Of a stretch of 64,000 nt of DNA, positions 54,067 to 64,000 are shown one piece after another (positions within the stretch are counted from its first letter, which is position 1; each line of letters opens with the position of its first letter). The translations under genes were made by a program, and so were the position numbers. Source of the stretch: Lutimonas saemankumensis (GTDB lineage Bacteria; Bacteroidota; Bacteroidia; Flavobacteriales; Flavobacteriaceae); assembly GCF_020171465.1 (NCBI RefSeq), contig NZ_JAIUZR010000005.1:310001-374000 (forward strand), in the 5' to 3' direction. Under the pieces are notes generated by a model that saw nothing but the letters and a program-made list of their open reading frames with translations, searched no databases and had not been told where the DNA came from.

Positions 54067-56883
54067 ATGAACAAATTTTTAACGTTGCTCGCTATATTAT
54101 GCGGGACAGTGGTGTTCGGGCAAACGTCTATTTCAGGACTGGTTTCCGACTCGAACACAGGTGATCCATTACCAGGAGTAAATGTTAGGGTGGTGGGAAA
54201 AGCTATTGGAAACTCTACCGATTTTGATGGAAATTTTACTCTGAATACGAATGAAGAACTACCTTTCAGTATCGAGTTTACCTTTGTCGGGTACCAAACC
54301 CAGACAGTTGAAATAACAGGTGATACAGAAGACTTACAAATAGCACTGGTTGAAAATGCGACTTCTCTTGATGAGGTTGTTGTATCGGCTTCAAGGACAC
54401 CGGAAAGTGTTAGAGAATCACCGGTAACCATTGAAAGAATTGGAATCAGGGATTTGAAAAGTGCCAGTTCACCCAGTTTTTATGAAGGACTAGAAAATTT
54501 GAAAGGTGTTGATATGAATCGTGGAAGTTTAACTTTCAATTCAATCAATACTAGAGGTTTTGCCACATTTTCAAATGAAAGGTTCGTGCAGTTGGTTGAT
54601 GGAATGGATTCTTCATCACCAGCCTTGAATTTTCCACTGGGTAATCTGGTTGGAGTAAATGAGCTGGATCTTCAAAGTGTCGAAATTATTCCAGGTGCTG
54701 CATCTGCTCTTTATGGTGCAAATGCTTTCAATGGAATTCTTTTTATGAATACGAGAAATCCATTTGAGAATACGGGAATAAGTACCTATGCAAAAACCGG
54801 TCTGACGGTTCAAAAGGCAGCCGGTGATAATGTTTTTTATGATCTGGGAGCCCGATATGCGCATGCATTCAGTGAAAAATTTGCCCTTAAGGTGTCCATT
54901 TCTTATTTAAAAGGTACGGACTGGTATGCCAACGACGACAACATGTATTCCAATGCCAATACCAATGTTGGTGAACCGGACGAAGTATTAGCTTATCGAT
55001 CAGGCCCTGCCCATGATGGTTTAAATATTTATGGAGATGAGGTGTCGCTCGCGGCGAATGGATTGAATTTTAGAGAATTTGCCCAACTTGCTGAGGCATC
55101 CGGGCAGTTACCTGCTGGTTTGAGTGGCTTGATCCCTGAGGTTAACGTTGCCAGAACAGGATATTACGAGCAAGCCTTTACTGATTATAATGCAGAAAGT
55201 TTTAAATGGGATGCTGCCTTCCATTACAGGCCCAATGGAGATGATCTCGAGATCATCTTTAATACGAGAGGAGGGTATGGTTCTACATTTTATCAGGGAA
55301 CTAACAGATATGCATTGAAGAACTTCATCTTGCAACAGCATAAACTGGAAATTCGCAACAAAGATTTTTTTGTCAGAGGTTATATGGTGACAGAAGACGC
55401 AGGAGATTCCTATGATATGCGTTTTACCGGAATTAATATTGCCAAATACAAGGCAACGGAGTGGTTCGGTGCCTATTTGGGAGGATACCTGGAGGCTGTT
55501 CTTGGAGGCGCAACGGATGATCAGGCACATAGCCTGGCAAGAGTTGTGGCCGATTCTGACGAAACCACTACGCCCAGACCAGGTTCTGAATTATTTAATC
55601 AATTATTTGATGAGATCACTTCAGACGGGAATCTAGAAACAGGTTCTAAATTTATCGATCAGACCAAAATGTATATTGGTGAGGGTAATTATAATTTCGC
55701 AAGGCTACTTGATGACAAGTGGGACCTTCAGGTTGGTGGATCTTACAGACAGTACTCATTGAATTCAGAAGGAACAATCTTTACAGATTATGACGGCCCT
55801 ATAAATTATGATGAATATGGAATTTATGTTCAGGGTATTAAAAAATTAATGGATGACCGTTTGAAGTTACAGGCCTCTATTCGTTACGACAAGAATAAAT
55901 TCTTTGACGGCAACTATTCTCCCAGAGCCTCGATCACTTATGCTGCAGGTGATGCCAGAGATCATAATTTCAGGGCATCTTTTCAAACTGGTTTCAGAAA
56001 TCCTACCACACAGGATCTGTTTATCGGATTAGATGCGGGTAGAGCCATACTGGTTGGATCTTCGCCTGATAACCTTGACCGGGACCTTCCAAACACACCT
56101 TTAACAGGTAGAAAAGTTTATAGTGATTCTTATACGGCTGCATCAGTTAGTGAGTTTGCGGCAACCGGAGACCCTACAAAACTAAGGCCGGTGGATCAAG
56201 AGTTTGATATTGACGGGAATCTAATACCTACCAATTTAGTTCAGCCCGAAAAAATAAGATCCTTTGATGTCGGTTATCGTGGAATTTTTGGAAAGATTTA
56301 TGTGGATGTATCCGGTTATTACAGTAAATATGAAAACTTTATTAGTAATTCAAACGTAGTTACACCTATTTCAGGAACAACACTTGATCAGTCAGGAGTA
56401 TTTGATATAGTAACAGGAAACTTTGATGTTTTTCAAACCTATACAAACTCTAAAGCCGATATTTCTTCTTATGGAGGTACAATTGGCCTAAATGCAAAAA
56501 TTTTGAAAAAGCTGGATGTTGGACTGAATTATACACTTGCCAAGTTTGATTTCGACCAGTCGTCTGACCCGGATTTTTCCGCGGGATTCAATACGCCGGA
56601 ACACAAATGGAAATTTTCTATTGGAAGCGCAAAAATTGTCGACAATTTAGGTTTTAATTTCAATTTGAGATGGAGTGATGAATATTTGTGGCAGGCAACC
56701 ATTGCCAATGCTGTTATTCCCGAAAGAACTGTTATTGATGCTCAGGTCAACTACTATGTTCCAAAGATCAATTCAATGTTCAAGATGGGTGGAGCCAACT
56801 TAGGAGGAAAGGAATATCAAAGTGCCGTAGGAGCTCCTTTTATTGGAACACAGTTCTTCGTTTCATGGGTATTCAATCAGTAA
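54067..56883 (+). CDS. TonB-dependent receptor with carboxypeptidase-like N-terminal domain
   Basis: The start at 54067 gives a clean signal peptide (MNKFLTLLAILCGTVVFG). The 938-residue product has a carboxypeptidase-like domain (about 22-105, SDSNTGDPLPGVNVRVVGK), a plug domain (about 115-225, INTRGFATFSNERFVQLVDG) and a beta-barrel ending QFFVSWVFNQ. The next gene, 18 nt downstream, encodes an SGNH-type lipoprotein, a pairing that recurs in Bacteroidota. The substrate is not known; the lipoprotein hints at an esterified or lipid-like ligand. Confidence 0.9.
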   Translation: MNKFLTLLAILCGTVVFGQTSISGLVSDSNTGDPLPGVNVRVVGKAIGNSTDFDGNFTLNTNEELPFSIEFTFVGYQTQTVEITGDTEDLQIALVENATSLDEVVVSASRTPESVRESPVTIERIGIRDLKSASSPSFYEGLENLKGVDMNRGSLTFNSINTRGFATFSNERFVQLVDGMDSSSPALNFPLGNLVGVNELDLQSVEIIPGAASALYGANAFNGILFMNTRNPFENTGISTYAKTGLTVQKAAGDNVFYDLGARYAHAFSEKFALKVSISYLKGTDWYANDDNMYSNANTNVGEPDEVLAYRSGPAHDGLNIYGDEVSLAANGLNFREFAQLAEASGQLPAGLSGLIPEVNVARTGYYEQAFTDYNAESFKWDAAFHYRPNGDDLEIIFNTRGGYGSTFYQGTNRYALKNFILQQHKLEIRNKDFFVRGYMVTEDAGDSYDMRFTGINIAKYKATEWFGAYLGGYLEAVLGGATDDQAHSLARVVADSDETTTPRPGSELFNQLFDEITSDGNLETGSKFIDQTKMYIGEGNYNFARLLDDKWDLQVGGSYRQYSLNSEGTIFTDYDGPINYDEYGIYVQGIKKLMDDRLKLQASIRYDKNKFFDGNYSPRASITYAAGDARDHNFRASFQTGFRNPTTQDLFIGLDAGRAILVGSSPDNLDRDLPNTPLTGRKVYSDSYTAASVSEFAATGDPTKLRPVDQEFDIDGNLIPTNLVQPEKIRSFDVGYRGIFGKIYVDVSGYYSKYENFISNSNVVTPISGTTLDQSGVFDIVTGNFDVFQTYTNSKADISSYGGTIGLNAKILKKLDVGLNYTLAKFDFDQSSDPDFSAGFNTPEHKWKFSIGSAKIVDNLGFNFNLRWSDEYLWQATIANAVIPERTVIDAQVNYYVPKINSMFKMGGANLGGKEYQSAVGAPFIGTQFFVSWVFNQ

Positions 56884-56901
56884 AAAATTAAAAAGAAAAC
56901 A

Positions 56902-58488
56902 ATGTTAAGAATAAAATATATATGGTTTGTAATAGGGGCAGTGATCTTGTCCTCTTGTGAACAAGGAAAATATGACAGAGAAATTGAGCCCCCGGTAGAG
57001 GTGGTTTCAGGAGATGCGGATTTTAGTAAAATGGTTAGTCTCGGAGCTTCTTTTGTTTCCGGTGTATCTGATGGAACCGTGTTTATTAACTCACAGGAAA
57101 ACTCCTTTCCAAATATTATGGCGAAACAAATGGAACTCGCCGGCGGTGGAGAGTTTGTTCAGCCTTTAGTAGATGACAACATAGGAGGTCTTTTATTGAA
57201 CGGAGATGTATATACTGGTCCAAGACTCTATTTTAATGGGGCTGCACCCGTACCTGTTGAAGGTACACCTTCAACTGAGATTACCAATGTAATTTCCGGT
57301 CCCTTTAATAATATGGGAGTTCCCGGGGCCAAAAGCTTTCATCTGGTAGCGCCTGGATATGGAAATGTGGCTGGTGTTGAACTGGGACTGGCTAACCCTT
57401 ATTTTGCAAGAATGGCTTCAGGCCCGAATGTTACCGTCCTGGAAGATGCAGCATCTCAGTTTCCCTCGTTTTTTGTGATTTCGGAAATAGCCGGAAACGA
57501 TGTATTGGGCTATGCAACTTCCGGAGGAACCGGGGTGGATCAGACGGGTAACTTTGATCCGAGTACCTATGGTCCTAATGATATCACGGACCCAAATGTT
57601 TTTGCACAGGTTCTCAATACGGTGGTGGAAACCATGACAGCCGGTGGAGCCAAAGGTGTAATTGGAAATATACCGGCAGTAACGAGCCTTCCTTATTTTA
57701 CTACGGTACCGCATGACCCTTTGGATCCCAATACGATACCTGAATATGCAGAGCAAATTCCTTTGTTGAACGCTGCCTATGCTCAGCTGAACCAGGCTTT
57801 TGTAGCTATAGGATATCCGGATCGGCAGGTGTTCTTTTCTGAAGATGAACCAAGTCCGGTTGTGATCCATGATGAGTCCTTACAGAACATTTCTCCTTTG
57901 CTAAAAGGGGCATTATTATTTGGAGGTGTAACAGAACCTACTGCAACGATTTTATCAGCGCAGTACGCCCAGTCAAGACAGGCCAATGAAAATGACTTGC
58001 TCGTTTTAACATCCAGCGGGGCAATATCAAGTATAAATGAGGAGTATTTTACATTTTTGACAGGCCTTGGTGTACCTCCTGAGCTGGCAGGTCAGTTATC
58101 GGTGAACGGCCTTACTTTTCCACTTGAGGATAAATGGGTGCTTCTGCCATCAGAGCAAGAGGCAGTAATGAATGCAACCGACGCTTACAATCAGGCCATA
58201 TCGGCAGTTGTAACTCAAAAAGGCTTAGGTTTTGTGGATGCAAATAGTCTTTTGGAGCAATTATCAAATGGAGGAGTTTCCAGTAATGGATTTATCCTTA
58301 CCGGTGATTACGTTACAGGAGGCGCCTTTTCATTGGATGGAATACATTTGAATGCCCGTGGTTATGCCTTCCTTGCCAATGAATTCCTTAAAGCGATTGA
58401 TGAAACCTATGGATCTAATTTTGAAGATGCCGGAGCTTTGGTCGACATAGGAAAGTATCCTGCTTTTTATGGCCCGATACTTCCATAA
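56902..58488 (+). CDS. SGNH/GDSL-type lipoprotein
   Basis: The 528-residue protein has a lipoprotein signal (MLRIKYIWFVIGAVILSSC, Cys19). It keeps the SGNH layout: block I as MVSLGASFVSGVSDG, a GVPGAKSFH segment, block III as ISEIAGNDVLGYA with the Asn, and block V as DGIHLNARGYAFLANEF with Asp and His. Block I reads GASFVSG instead of GDSL, so the nucleophile Ser is present in a changed setting. It is probably a surface esterase or a binding protein for the TonB receptor before it. Confidence 0.82.
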   Translation: MLRIKYIWFVIGAVILSSCEQGKYDREIEPPVEVVSGDADFSKMVSLGASFVSGVSDGTVFINSQENSFPNIMAKQMELAGGGEFVQPLVDDNIGGLLLNGDVYTGPRLYFNGAAPVPVEGTPSTEITNVISGPFNNMGVPGAKSFHLVAPGYGNVAGVELGLANPYFARMASGPNVTVLEDAASQFPSFFVISEIAGNDVLGYATSGGTGVDQTGNFDPSTYGPNDITDPNVFAQVLNTVVETMTAGGAKGVIGNIPAVTSLPYFTTVPHDPLDPNTIPEYAEQIPLLNAAYAQLNQAFVAIGYPDRQVFFSEDEPSPVVIHDESLQNISPLLKGALLFGGVTEPTATILSAQYAQSRQANENDLLVLTSSGAISSINEEYFTFLTGLGVPPELAGQLSVNGLTFPLEDKWVLLPSEQEAVMNATDAYNQAISAVVTQKGLGFVDANSLLEQLSNGGVSSNGFILTGDYVTGGAFSLDGIHLNARGYAFLANEFLKAIDETYGSNFEDAGALVDIGKYPAFYGPILP

Positions 58489-58497
58489 AAAATAGAT

Positions 58498-58549
58498 ACC
58501 CGTAACGGGAAAATTGAATGATAAATATCCGCCAACCGGCGGATATTTT
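58498..58549 (+). terminator. Terminator hairpin abutting the cytochrome peroxidase start
   Basis: An 11-bp perfect stem AAATATCCGCC / GGCGGATATTT (58523-58533 with 58538-58548, loop AACC) ends in TTTT, 35 nt after the lipoprotein stop. A small CCCG/CGGG hairpin (58499-58509) precedes it. The main hairpin ends only 6 nt before the ATG at 58555. Confidence 0.85.
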
Positions 58550-58554
58550 CAAAT

Positions 58555-59775
58555 ATGAGAGAATTATTTTACATAAAAGGATATGCTGTTTTGTTTCTTT
58601 TGCTGACGCTGATGGGTTCATGCGAAAAAAAGGAAAAGGTTCTTTTCTTAGAAAATAATCAAGCAGTTGAAAGTACTCAAATAGAGCTCTGTGATATCTG
58701 TCCTCCTGGATTTGTTTTAAATGAAGATAACAGATGTATTGCCAAAAATTTGTATCAGCAGTACGAATCGCTACAGGATAAGGGGGTTGGCGGGCTGAAA
58801 ACTTCATTACCACAAGTCAGAGATGGTTTTAGCCCACAGCAGATCGATCTGGGGAGGTATTTGTTTTTTGACCCTGTCCTTTCAGCAAATGGTCAGATTT
58901 CATGTGCCACATGTCACGACCCTAAGAAAGGGTTTGCGGACGGCAGAAGTCTATCGAAAGGAATAAACGATTCCATTACAGAAAGATCCTCACCCAGTTT
59001 ATGGAATGTGGCTTATTTGAAAAAGTTTTTCTGGGATGCCCGAGCAGGTTCTTTGGAGGAACAAATGCAAGGCCCCTTATATTCTCCTAAGGAAATGGGT
59101 AACAATCCTCAGCAACTTCTTCAAACCATGAATGCTATTCCTGTTTACAGAAGTTTATTCTCTGAGGCATTCCCTGAAAGACCTGAAAAAGACAGTATTC
59201 AATTACACGAGATTTACACTGCCATAGCAGCTTTTGAAAGTTCTCTGATCTCGCTAAATTCAAAATACGACAGATATGCCCACGGGTTTTCAGGTGCACT
59301 GAATGAGAATGAAATTAAAGGGTTGAACATATTCCGCTCCTTTGTGGCGCGATGCGCGGAGTGCCATACACCACCTTTGTTTACCAATCAGCAGATCGCG
59401 GTGATAGGATCACCGGAGCCTGAAGGCCATGCGTTTGACATAGGAGCGGAAAAAACGTTTAATGACGCAACACGAAGAGGTGGTTTTAAAGTGCCGAGTT
59501 TAAGGAATATTGAAAAAACGGCACCTTATATGCATTCAGGAAAGTTTTCAACGCTTCGGGAAACGGTTGAATTTTATACCAAAGGAAGGGGACATGCGGT
59601 GCCTGAAGGTGAAAAATTGTATCTTCATTGGCATATATGGGAACCTGAACTCACAGAGGAAGAACTGGACAGACTTGTGGATTTTTTAAAGACTTTGACC
59701 GATGAATCTTTTTTGCCAAAAGCTCCTGTCATCGTTCCTTCAGAAATTAAAAATAACATACTCGAAAATTCATAA
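58555..59775 (+). CDS. Di-heme cytochrome c peroxidase / MauG-family lipoprotein
   Basis: The 406-residue protein has a lipoprotein signal (YAVLFLLLTLMGSC) and then a small Cys-rich segment (CDICPPGFVLNEDNRC, about 43-63) that looks EGF-like. Two c-type haem motifs follow, CATCH (Cys117, Cys120, His121) and CAECH (Cys267, Cys270, His271), plus FWDARAGSLEEQ and the C-terminal TAPYMHSGKFSTLRETVEFY. This fits the bacterial cytochrome c peroxidase/MauG group, active in the periplasm. The short gap to the next gene (10 nt) suggests joint transcription. Confidence 0.92.
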   Translation: MRELFYIKGYAVLFLLLTLMGSCEKKEKVLFLENNQAVESTQIELCDICPPGFVLNEDNRCIAKNLYQQYESLQDKGVGGLKTSLPQVRDGFSPQQIDLGRYLFFDPVLSANGQISCATCHDPKKGFADGRSLSKGINDSITERSSPSLWNVAYLKKFFWDARAGSLEEQMQGPLYSPKEMGNNPQQLLQTMNAIPVYRSLFSEAFPERPEKDSIQLHEIYTAIAAFESSLISLNSKYDRYAHGFSGALNENEIKGLNIFRSFVARCAECHTPPLFTNQQIAVIGSPEPEGHAFDIGAEKTFNDATRRGGFKVPSLRNIEKTAPYMHSGKFSTLRETVEFYTKGRGHAVPEGEKLYLHWHIWEPELTEEELDRLVDFLKTLTDESFLPKAPVIVPSEIKNNILENS

Positions 59776-59785
59776 TTAGCAGATC

Positions 59786-61273
59786 ATGATAAAAAAAATA
59801 CTAGTTGTCCTTGTCGTTTTAATGGCCGGAATTGGCATCGGAAAATTTATATGGAATAATGGGGGAGGAACCGTAATGCCTAGTCCGAATGCTTTGTATC
59901 ACGCTTCTTCTTCTGACGGAGTGGCCCTGAGGGCAAAGTTGGAATTTACGGGAACCATTCACGAGGTCAGGGAAGGTGACCTGATCATGGATGCGGTACG
60001 AAAAGCTGCTCCGGGTGATTTAATCAGGGTGTACCCGGGAACCTATAAAGAAACCGTATATATTGATAAGGATGATATCAGTTTTCAGGGCATTATAAAG
60101 GAGGGTGAATGGCCTGTTCTTGATGGTAGTAAAGAACTCAATGATGCATTTTTGTATTCAGGCAACGGTATTCGCATAGAGAACTTTAAAATTATCAACT
60201 ACAAAGGGAATGGCATTATGGGCCAGGCCGGGAACAATTTTGTACTGAGAAACAACTGGGTCATTGACGCCGGGGTTTACGGAATATTTCCTCAGTTTGG
60301 AAAAAACGGGCTCATTGAGCACAATATTCTGACCGGCATTGAAGATGCGGCCATTTATGTGGGTATGTGCGACAATATTGATGTGCTGAACAATGAGGTA
60401 TTTGGCAATGTGGCCGGGATAGAGATCGAGAATTCAAGACATTGTCTGGTAGAGAATAATCTGGCCTATAACAATACAGGAGGGATTCTGGCCTTTATCA
60501 CCCCGGGATTACCCATTAAGACCACTTTTGATGTGATTATACGCAATAACTTTGTAACAAAGAACAATCATGAAAATTTTGGTGCTCCGGGCTCCATTGT
60601 TTCCGGAATTCCTCCCGGGACAGGGATATTGGTTATGGCTGCGGATGACGTGATCATAGAGAATAATATTATCTCGGGAAATGACAATGCAGGAATCATT
60701 ATCACTGATTTTGCCAATGGAGGGGCAGAGGCCTCAAATGACCCGGATTCTGAACCTAACCCTGACCGTATAACCATTCTGGATAATTTTATGATTGATA
60801 ACGGGAATAATCCGGTGGGTGAGTTAAAAGCCTTAATGCTGACGCAACTATCTTCGACGGGCCCGGATATTCTGGCTATTGGAGGTGGTGAAGGAAGCAG
60901 TATCAGGGATATTGAACGATACCGTACCTGGGGACTTGGGGATTTTGCTGTACCCGAGATTACTTCAACTTCCGACAGAAAGACCTTTTTACTGGATAAG
61001 CCGGCGGAGCCAAGGCAAATAAGCAAGGAGGACCTCGGTGAAATGACCTATTATGGTATTTGCTCCGGATGTCACGCCTATGACATTCGACTAATTGGAG
61101 TGCCTACCAATGTGATTCAAATGATTTATAAGGACAATCCACAGGGAATGGTGGACTACATGAACAACCCTAAAAACCTTCGTGATGATTATCCTGAAAT
61201 GCCTCCGCAGGATTACCTTTCGGATGAGGCCAAACTCGCTGTGGCTGAGTATATTCTGACTTTAAAAAAATAA
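59786..61273 (+). CDS. Right-handed beta-helix protein fused to a C-terminal cytochrome c domain
   Basis: The 495-residue protein has an N-terminal membrane anchor or signal (IKKILVVLVVLMAGIGIGKF). A parallel beta-helix (about 45-330) follows, with repeats such as NGIRIENFKIINYKGNGIMG, VLRNNWVIDAGVYGIFPQFG and DVIIENNIISGNDNAGIII. A mono-haem cytochrome c domain ends the protein, with CSGCH (Cys426, Cys429, His430) and a likely Met ligand in PEMPPQDYL. It resembles the NosD-like beta-helix proteins that occur paired with c-type cytochromes; here the haem domain is part of the same chain. The role is unknown, but electron exchange with the adjacent peroxidase is plausible. Confidence 0.88.
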   Translation: MIKKILVVLVVLMAGIGIGKFIWNNGGGTVMPSPNALYHASSSDGVALRAKLEFTGTIHEVREGDLIMDAVRKAAPGDLIRVYPGTYKETVYIDKDDISFQGIIKEGEWPVLDGSKELNDAFLYSGNGIRIENFKIINYKGNGIMGQAGNNFVLRNNWVIDAGVYGIFPQFGKNGLIEHNILTGIEDAAIYVGMCDNIDVLNNEVFGNVAGIEIENSRHCLVENNLAYNNTGGILAFITPGLPIKTTFDVIIRNNFVTKNNHENFGAPGSIVSGIPPGTGILVMAADDVIIENNIISGNDNAGIIITDFANGGAEASNDPDSEPNPDRITILDNFMIDNGNNPVGELKALMLTQLSSTGPDILAIGGGEGSSIRDIERYRTWGLGDFAVPEITSTSDRKTFLLDKPAEPRQISKEDLGEMTYYGICSGCHAYDIRLIGVPTNVIQMIYKDNPQGMVDYMNNPKNLRDDYPEMPPQDYLSDEAKLAVAEYILTLKK

Positions 61274-61307
61274 TCAAAAAAAGAGTTTAATTTTTGTATT
61301 AAAAACA

Positions 61308-61315
61308 TATCTTTG
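61308..61315 (+). promoter_or_regulatory. Candidate -7 element for atpDC
   Basis: TATCTTTG is an exact TAnnTTTG match, 79 nt upstream of atpD. A TTG stands at 61294-61296, closer than the classical -33 spacing. Confidence 0.55.
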
Positions 61316-61355
61316 CACCGCAAAAGAAAAATGCGATTAAATTGATTCTGAGTGA

Positions 61356-62903
<1,548 letters not shown>

Positions 62904-62914
62904 AATCACAAACT

Positions 62915-63193
62915 ATGTTTTTAGAAATAGTAACACCCGAAGCAAGTATCTTTCAAGGAGACGTTGATTCTGTCACTGTTCCTGGTGTTGTGGGAGAATT
63001 TCAAATCCTGAATAATCACGCTCCCATCGTATCTTTGCTTCAGGAAGGTAATGTTAGAATAAGTGGTAAACTAGAGATCGAAGAAGCTTATCAGGATAAA
63101 TTTTCAAAAGGAGATAACGATTCCAGAGTATTGAAGATCAACAGTGGTACCATTGAAATGAATGACAATAAGATCATCATTCTTGTTGATTAA
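62915..63193 (+). CDS. atpC: F1 ATP synthase subunit epsilon, short form
   Basis: AtpC sits on the central stalk. The 92-residue product covers only the N-terminal beta-sandwich (FLEIVTPEASIFQGDVDSVT, VPGVVGEFQILNNHAPIVSL) and lacks the C-terminal two-helix arm that inhibits ATP hydrolysis in many bacteria. It follows atpD by 11 nt and is closed by a terminator. Confidence 0.94.
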   Translation: MFLEIVTPEASIFQGDVDSVTVPGVVGEFQILNNHAPIVSLLQEGNVRISGKLEIEEAYQDKFSKGDNDSRVLKINSGTIEMNDNKIIILVD

Positions 63194-63214
63194 TTGATAT
63201 TCAAAAAAGAACAG

Positions 63215-63246
63215 AATCCTCGCATTTTTTGCGGGGATTTTTTTTT
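63215..63246 (+). terminator. Rho-independent terminator of atpDC
   Basis: AATCCTCGCA / TGCGGGGATT (63215-63224 with 63230-63239, one T-G pair) forms a 10-bp stem with a TTTTT loop and runs into a T tract. It lies 21 nt after the atpC stop. The convergent gene ends at 63255, so it may serve only the plus strand. Confidence 0.92.
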
Positions 63247-63254
63247 GATTTTGA

Positions 63255-64000
63255 TTACAGATACAGATTCATACCAAAGGTCAGTCCGTTAGATTTGGGA
63301 ACAAATCTACAAACTCCTCCGATACAGATCAGTCCACCCCTTTGCCTTCCATAGTTGAGTGACAACCTGGTTTTCCCTTTTCTATAAGTGGCTCCGGCGT
63401 TGTAATAATGAATTCGCTCTGTCTCAAGCTCGTTTCCATAATTGTAGAGGTCATTAACATAAAGGGAAAACTTTCGTAAAAAAGTGAACTCGATTAAACC
63501 ACCGGCCCAGTTTTTTCCATCATCTTGGGTCCAAAGATGTTCGGCCTGAATTCGTAATTCATTTTTTGCGCCAATGGTGAGGTACGAGTCAAGGGCCAGA
63601 ATATTGGTATTTACCTTACCTCCGTTGCCTTCTAATGCTGTCTTATTATAATATTGATTGATCCAAAGGAATCTTGTTTTCCAGTTGGTGGACCATTGAT
63701 TTTTGATCTCAAAATTCAGATCTGAATAGTATTGCTCTCCATAAGCAAGAAACTCACTTGAATACGTTCTGTTTTCAAGATCATAAGTTGCTTTGAGTCC
63801 AAACCATGAAGAATAATTGACAGCTAAAACGGTTTGATATTTTGTTAAGAAACTATTCTTCTTTGAAAACCTGTAAAAGGCATCTATTTGTTGGCCAATT
63901 TCCCCTGATTTTCCTCCGGATAAAAAAGAAATCTGTGGCTGAGCCTGATATACGTAAATATTTGAAAGGCCCACGTTATGTTGTTTTGTAAGTGCAGGTA
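63255..64000 (-). CDS. DUF6029-like outer-membrane beta-barrel protein, N-terminus cut by window edge
   Basis: The frame stays open to the right edge; the codons before the in-frame GTG at 63974 (PALTKQHNVGLSNIYVYQAQ) read on smoothly, so the gene begins outside the window. At least 248 residues are present. Alternating aromatic/polar strands (YYSDLNFEIKNQWSTNWKTR, FLRKFSLYVNDLYNYGNE, GKTRLSLNYGRQRGGL) and the end GLTFGMNLYL suggest an outer-membrane beta-barrel. The match to DUF6029 is from memory of the LTKQH...IYVYQ block and is not certain. Confidence 0.75.
   Translation of the reverse strand, partial: PALTKQHNVGLSNIYVYQAQPQISFLSGGKSGEIGQQIDAFYRFSKKNSFLTKYQTVLAVNYSSWFGLKATYDLENRTYSSEFLAYGEQYYSDLNFEIKNQWSTNWKTRFLWINQYYNKTALEGNGGKVNTNILALDSYLTIGAKNELRIQAEHLWTQDDGKNWAGGLIEFTFLRKFSLYVNDLYNYGNELETERIHYYNAGATYRKGKTRLSLNYGRQRGGLICIGGVCRFVPKSNGLTFGMNLYL

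Noticed and set aside
57418-57870. Minus-strand ORF of 150 codons opposite the SGNH lipoprotein gene
   Set aside because: It is an antisense shadow with Arg/Tyr/Ile-rich composition and no motif.
60568-61026. Minus-strand ORF of 152 codons opposite the beta-helix gene
   Set aside because: It is an antisense shadow; its Ser/Pro/Ile-rich composition arises from the repeats of the beta-helix.

Overview
The window is a contiguous piece of a Bacteroidota chromosome, almost certainly family Flavobacteriaceae. Supporting signs are a type IX secretion (T9SS) plug gene, a six-gene Na+-NQR operon, T9SS C-terminal sorting domains, carboxypeptidase-like/TonB receptor pairs, DUF4249/DUF4837/DUF4286/DUF6029 genes, an N-acyl-ornithine arginine pathway, a separate atpD-atpC pair, AT-rich DNA and repeated TAnnTTTG -7 promoter elements. 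The genus cannot be told from the sequence. No tRNA, rRNA, CRISPR array, insertion sequence or prophage was seen; this is mostly core chromosome.

Layout: 1-911 is the truncated T9SS plug gene (minus). 1126-6959 is nqrABCDEF, closed by a strong terminator. 7328-9290 holds an OmpA-type lipoprotein and divergent apbE, whose product attaches FMN to NqrB and NqrC. 9320-14420 is a minus-strand envelope cluster: a lipase-like hydrolase, two paralogous lytic transglycosylases with LysM repeats, and DUF4837. 14672-15373 encodes a divergent sigma-70-like protein behind an inverted repeat. 15374-26659 is an arginine plus proline biosynthesis operon: GNAT, argG, argC, proC, argD, proA, proB, N-acyl-ornithine carbamoyltransferase, argB, argE, argH. 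Its 380-nt leader contains a short GTG-initiated ORF with 8 Arg and 3 Pro among 24 codons, and a second short ORF ending Arg-Arg-Pro-stop. This looks like a leader-peptide sensor for both end products and is the most interesting thing in the window.

26690-37987 holds pabB, a TonB receptor/DUF4249 pair, lpdA, an M3 peptidase, purE, a GH3-family enzyme and a papain-like lipoprotein. 38044-48372 is mostly minus-strand housekeeping: polyprenyl synthase, glnS, mgtE, rsmA, DUF4286, a TPR protein, serS, ribF and a lipoprotein, plus an unlisted 44-codon plus-strand ORF at 45378. 48429-53950 holds two tandem T9SS-exported reprolysin-like metalloproteases. 54067-61273 has a TonB receptor, an SGNH-type lipoprotein, a di-heme peroxidase and a beta-helix/cytochrome c fusion, with a terminator hairpin directly before the peroxidase start codon. 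61395-63193 is atpD-atpC, and a DUF6029-like gene runs off the right edge.

Functional links: Na+-NQR needs covalent FMN (apbE) and FAD (ribF). The arg/pro operon joins two pathways that both start from glutamate. The secreted proteases depend on the T9SS whose plug gene sits at the left edge.
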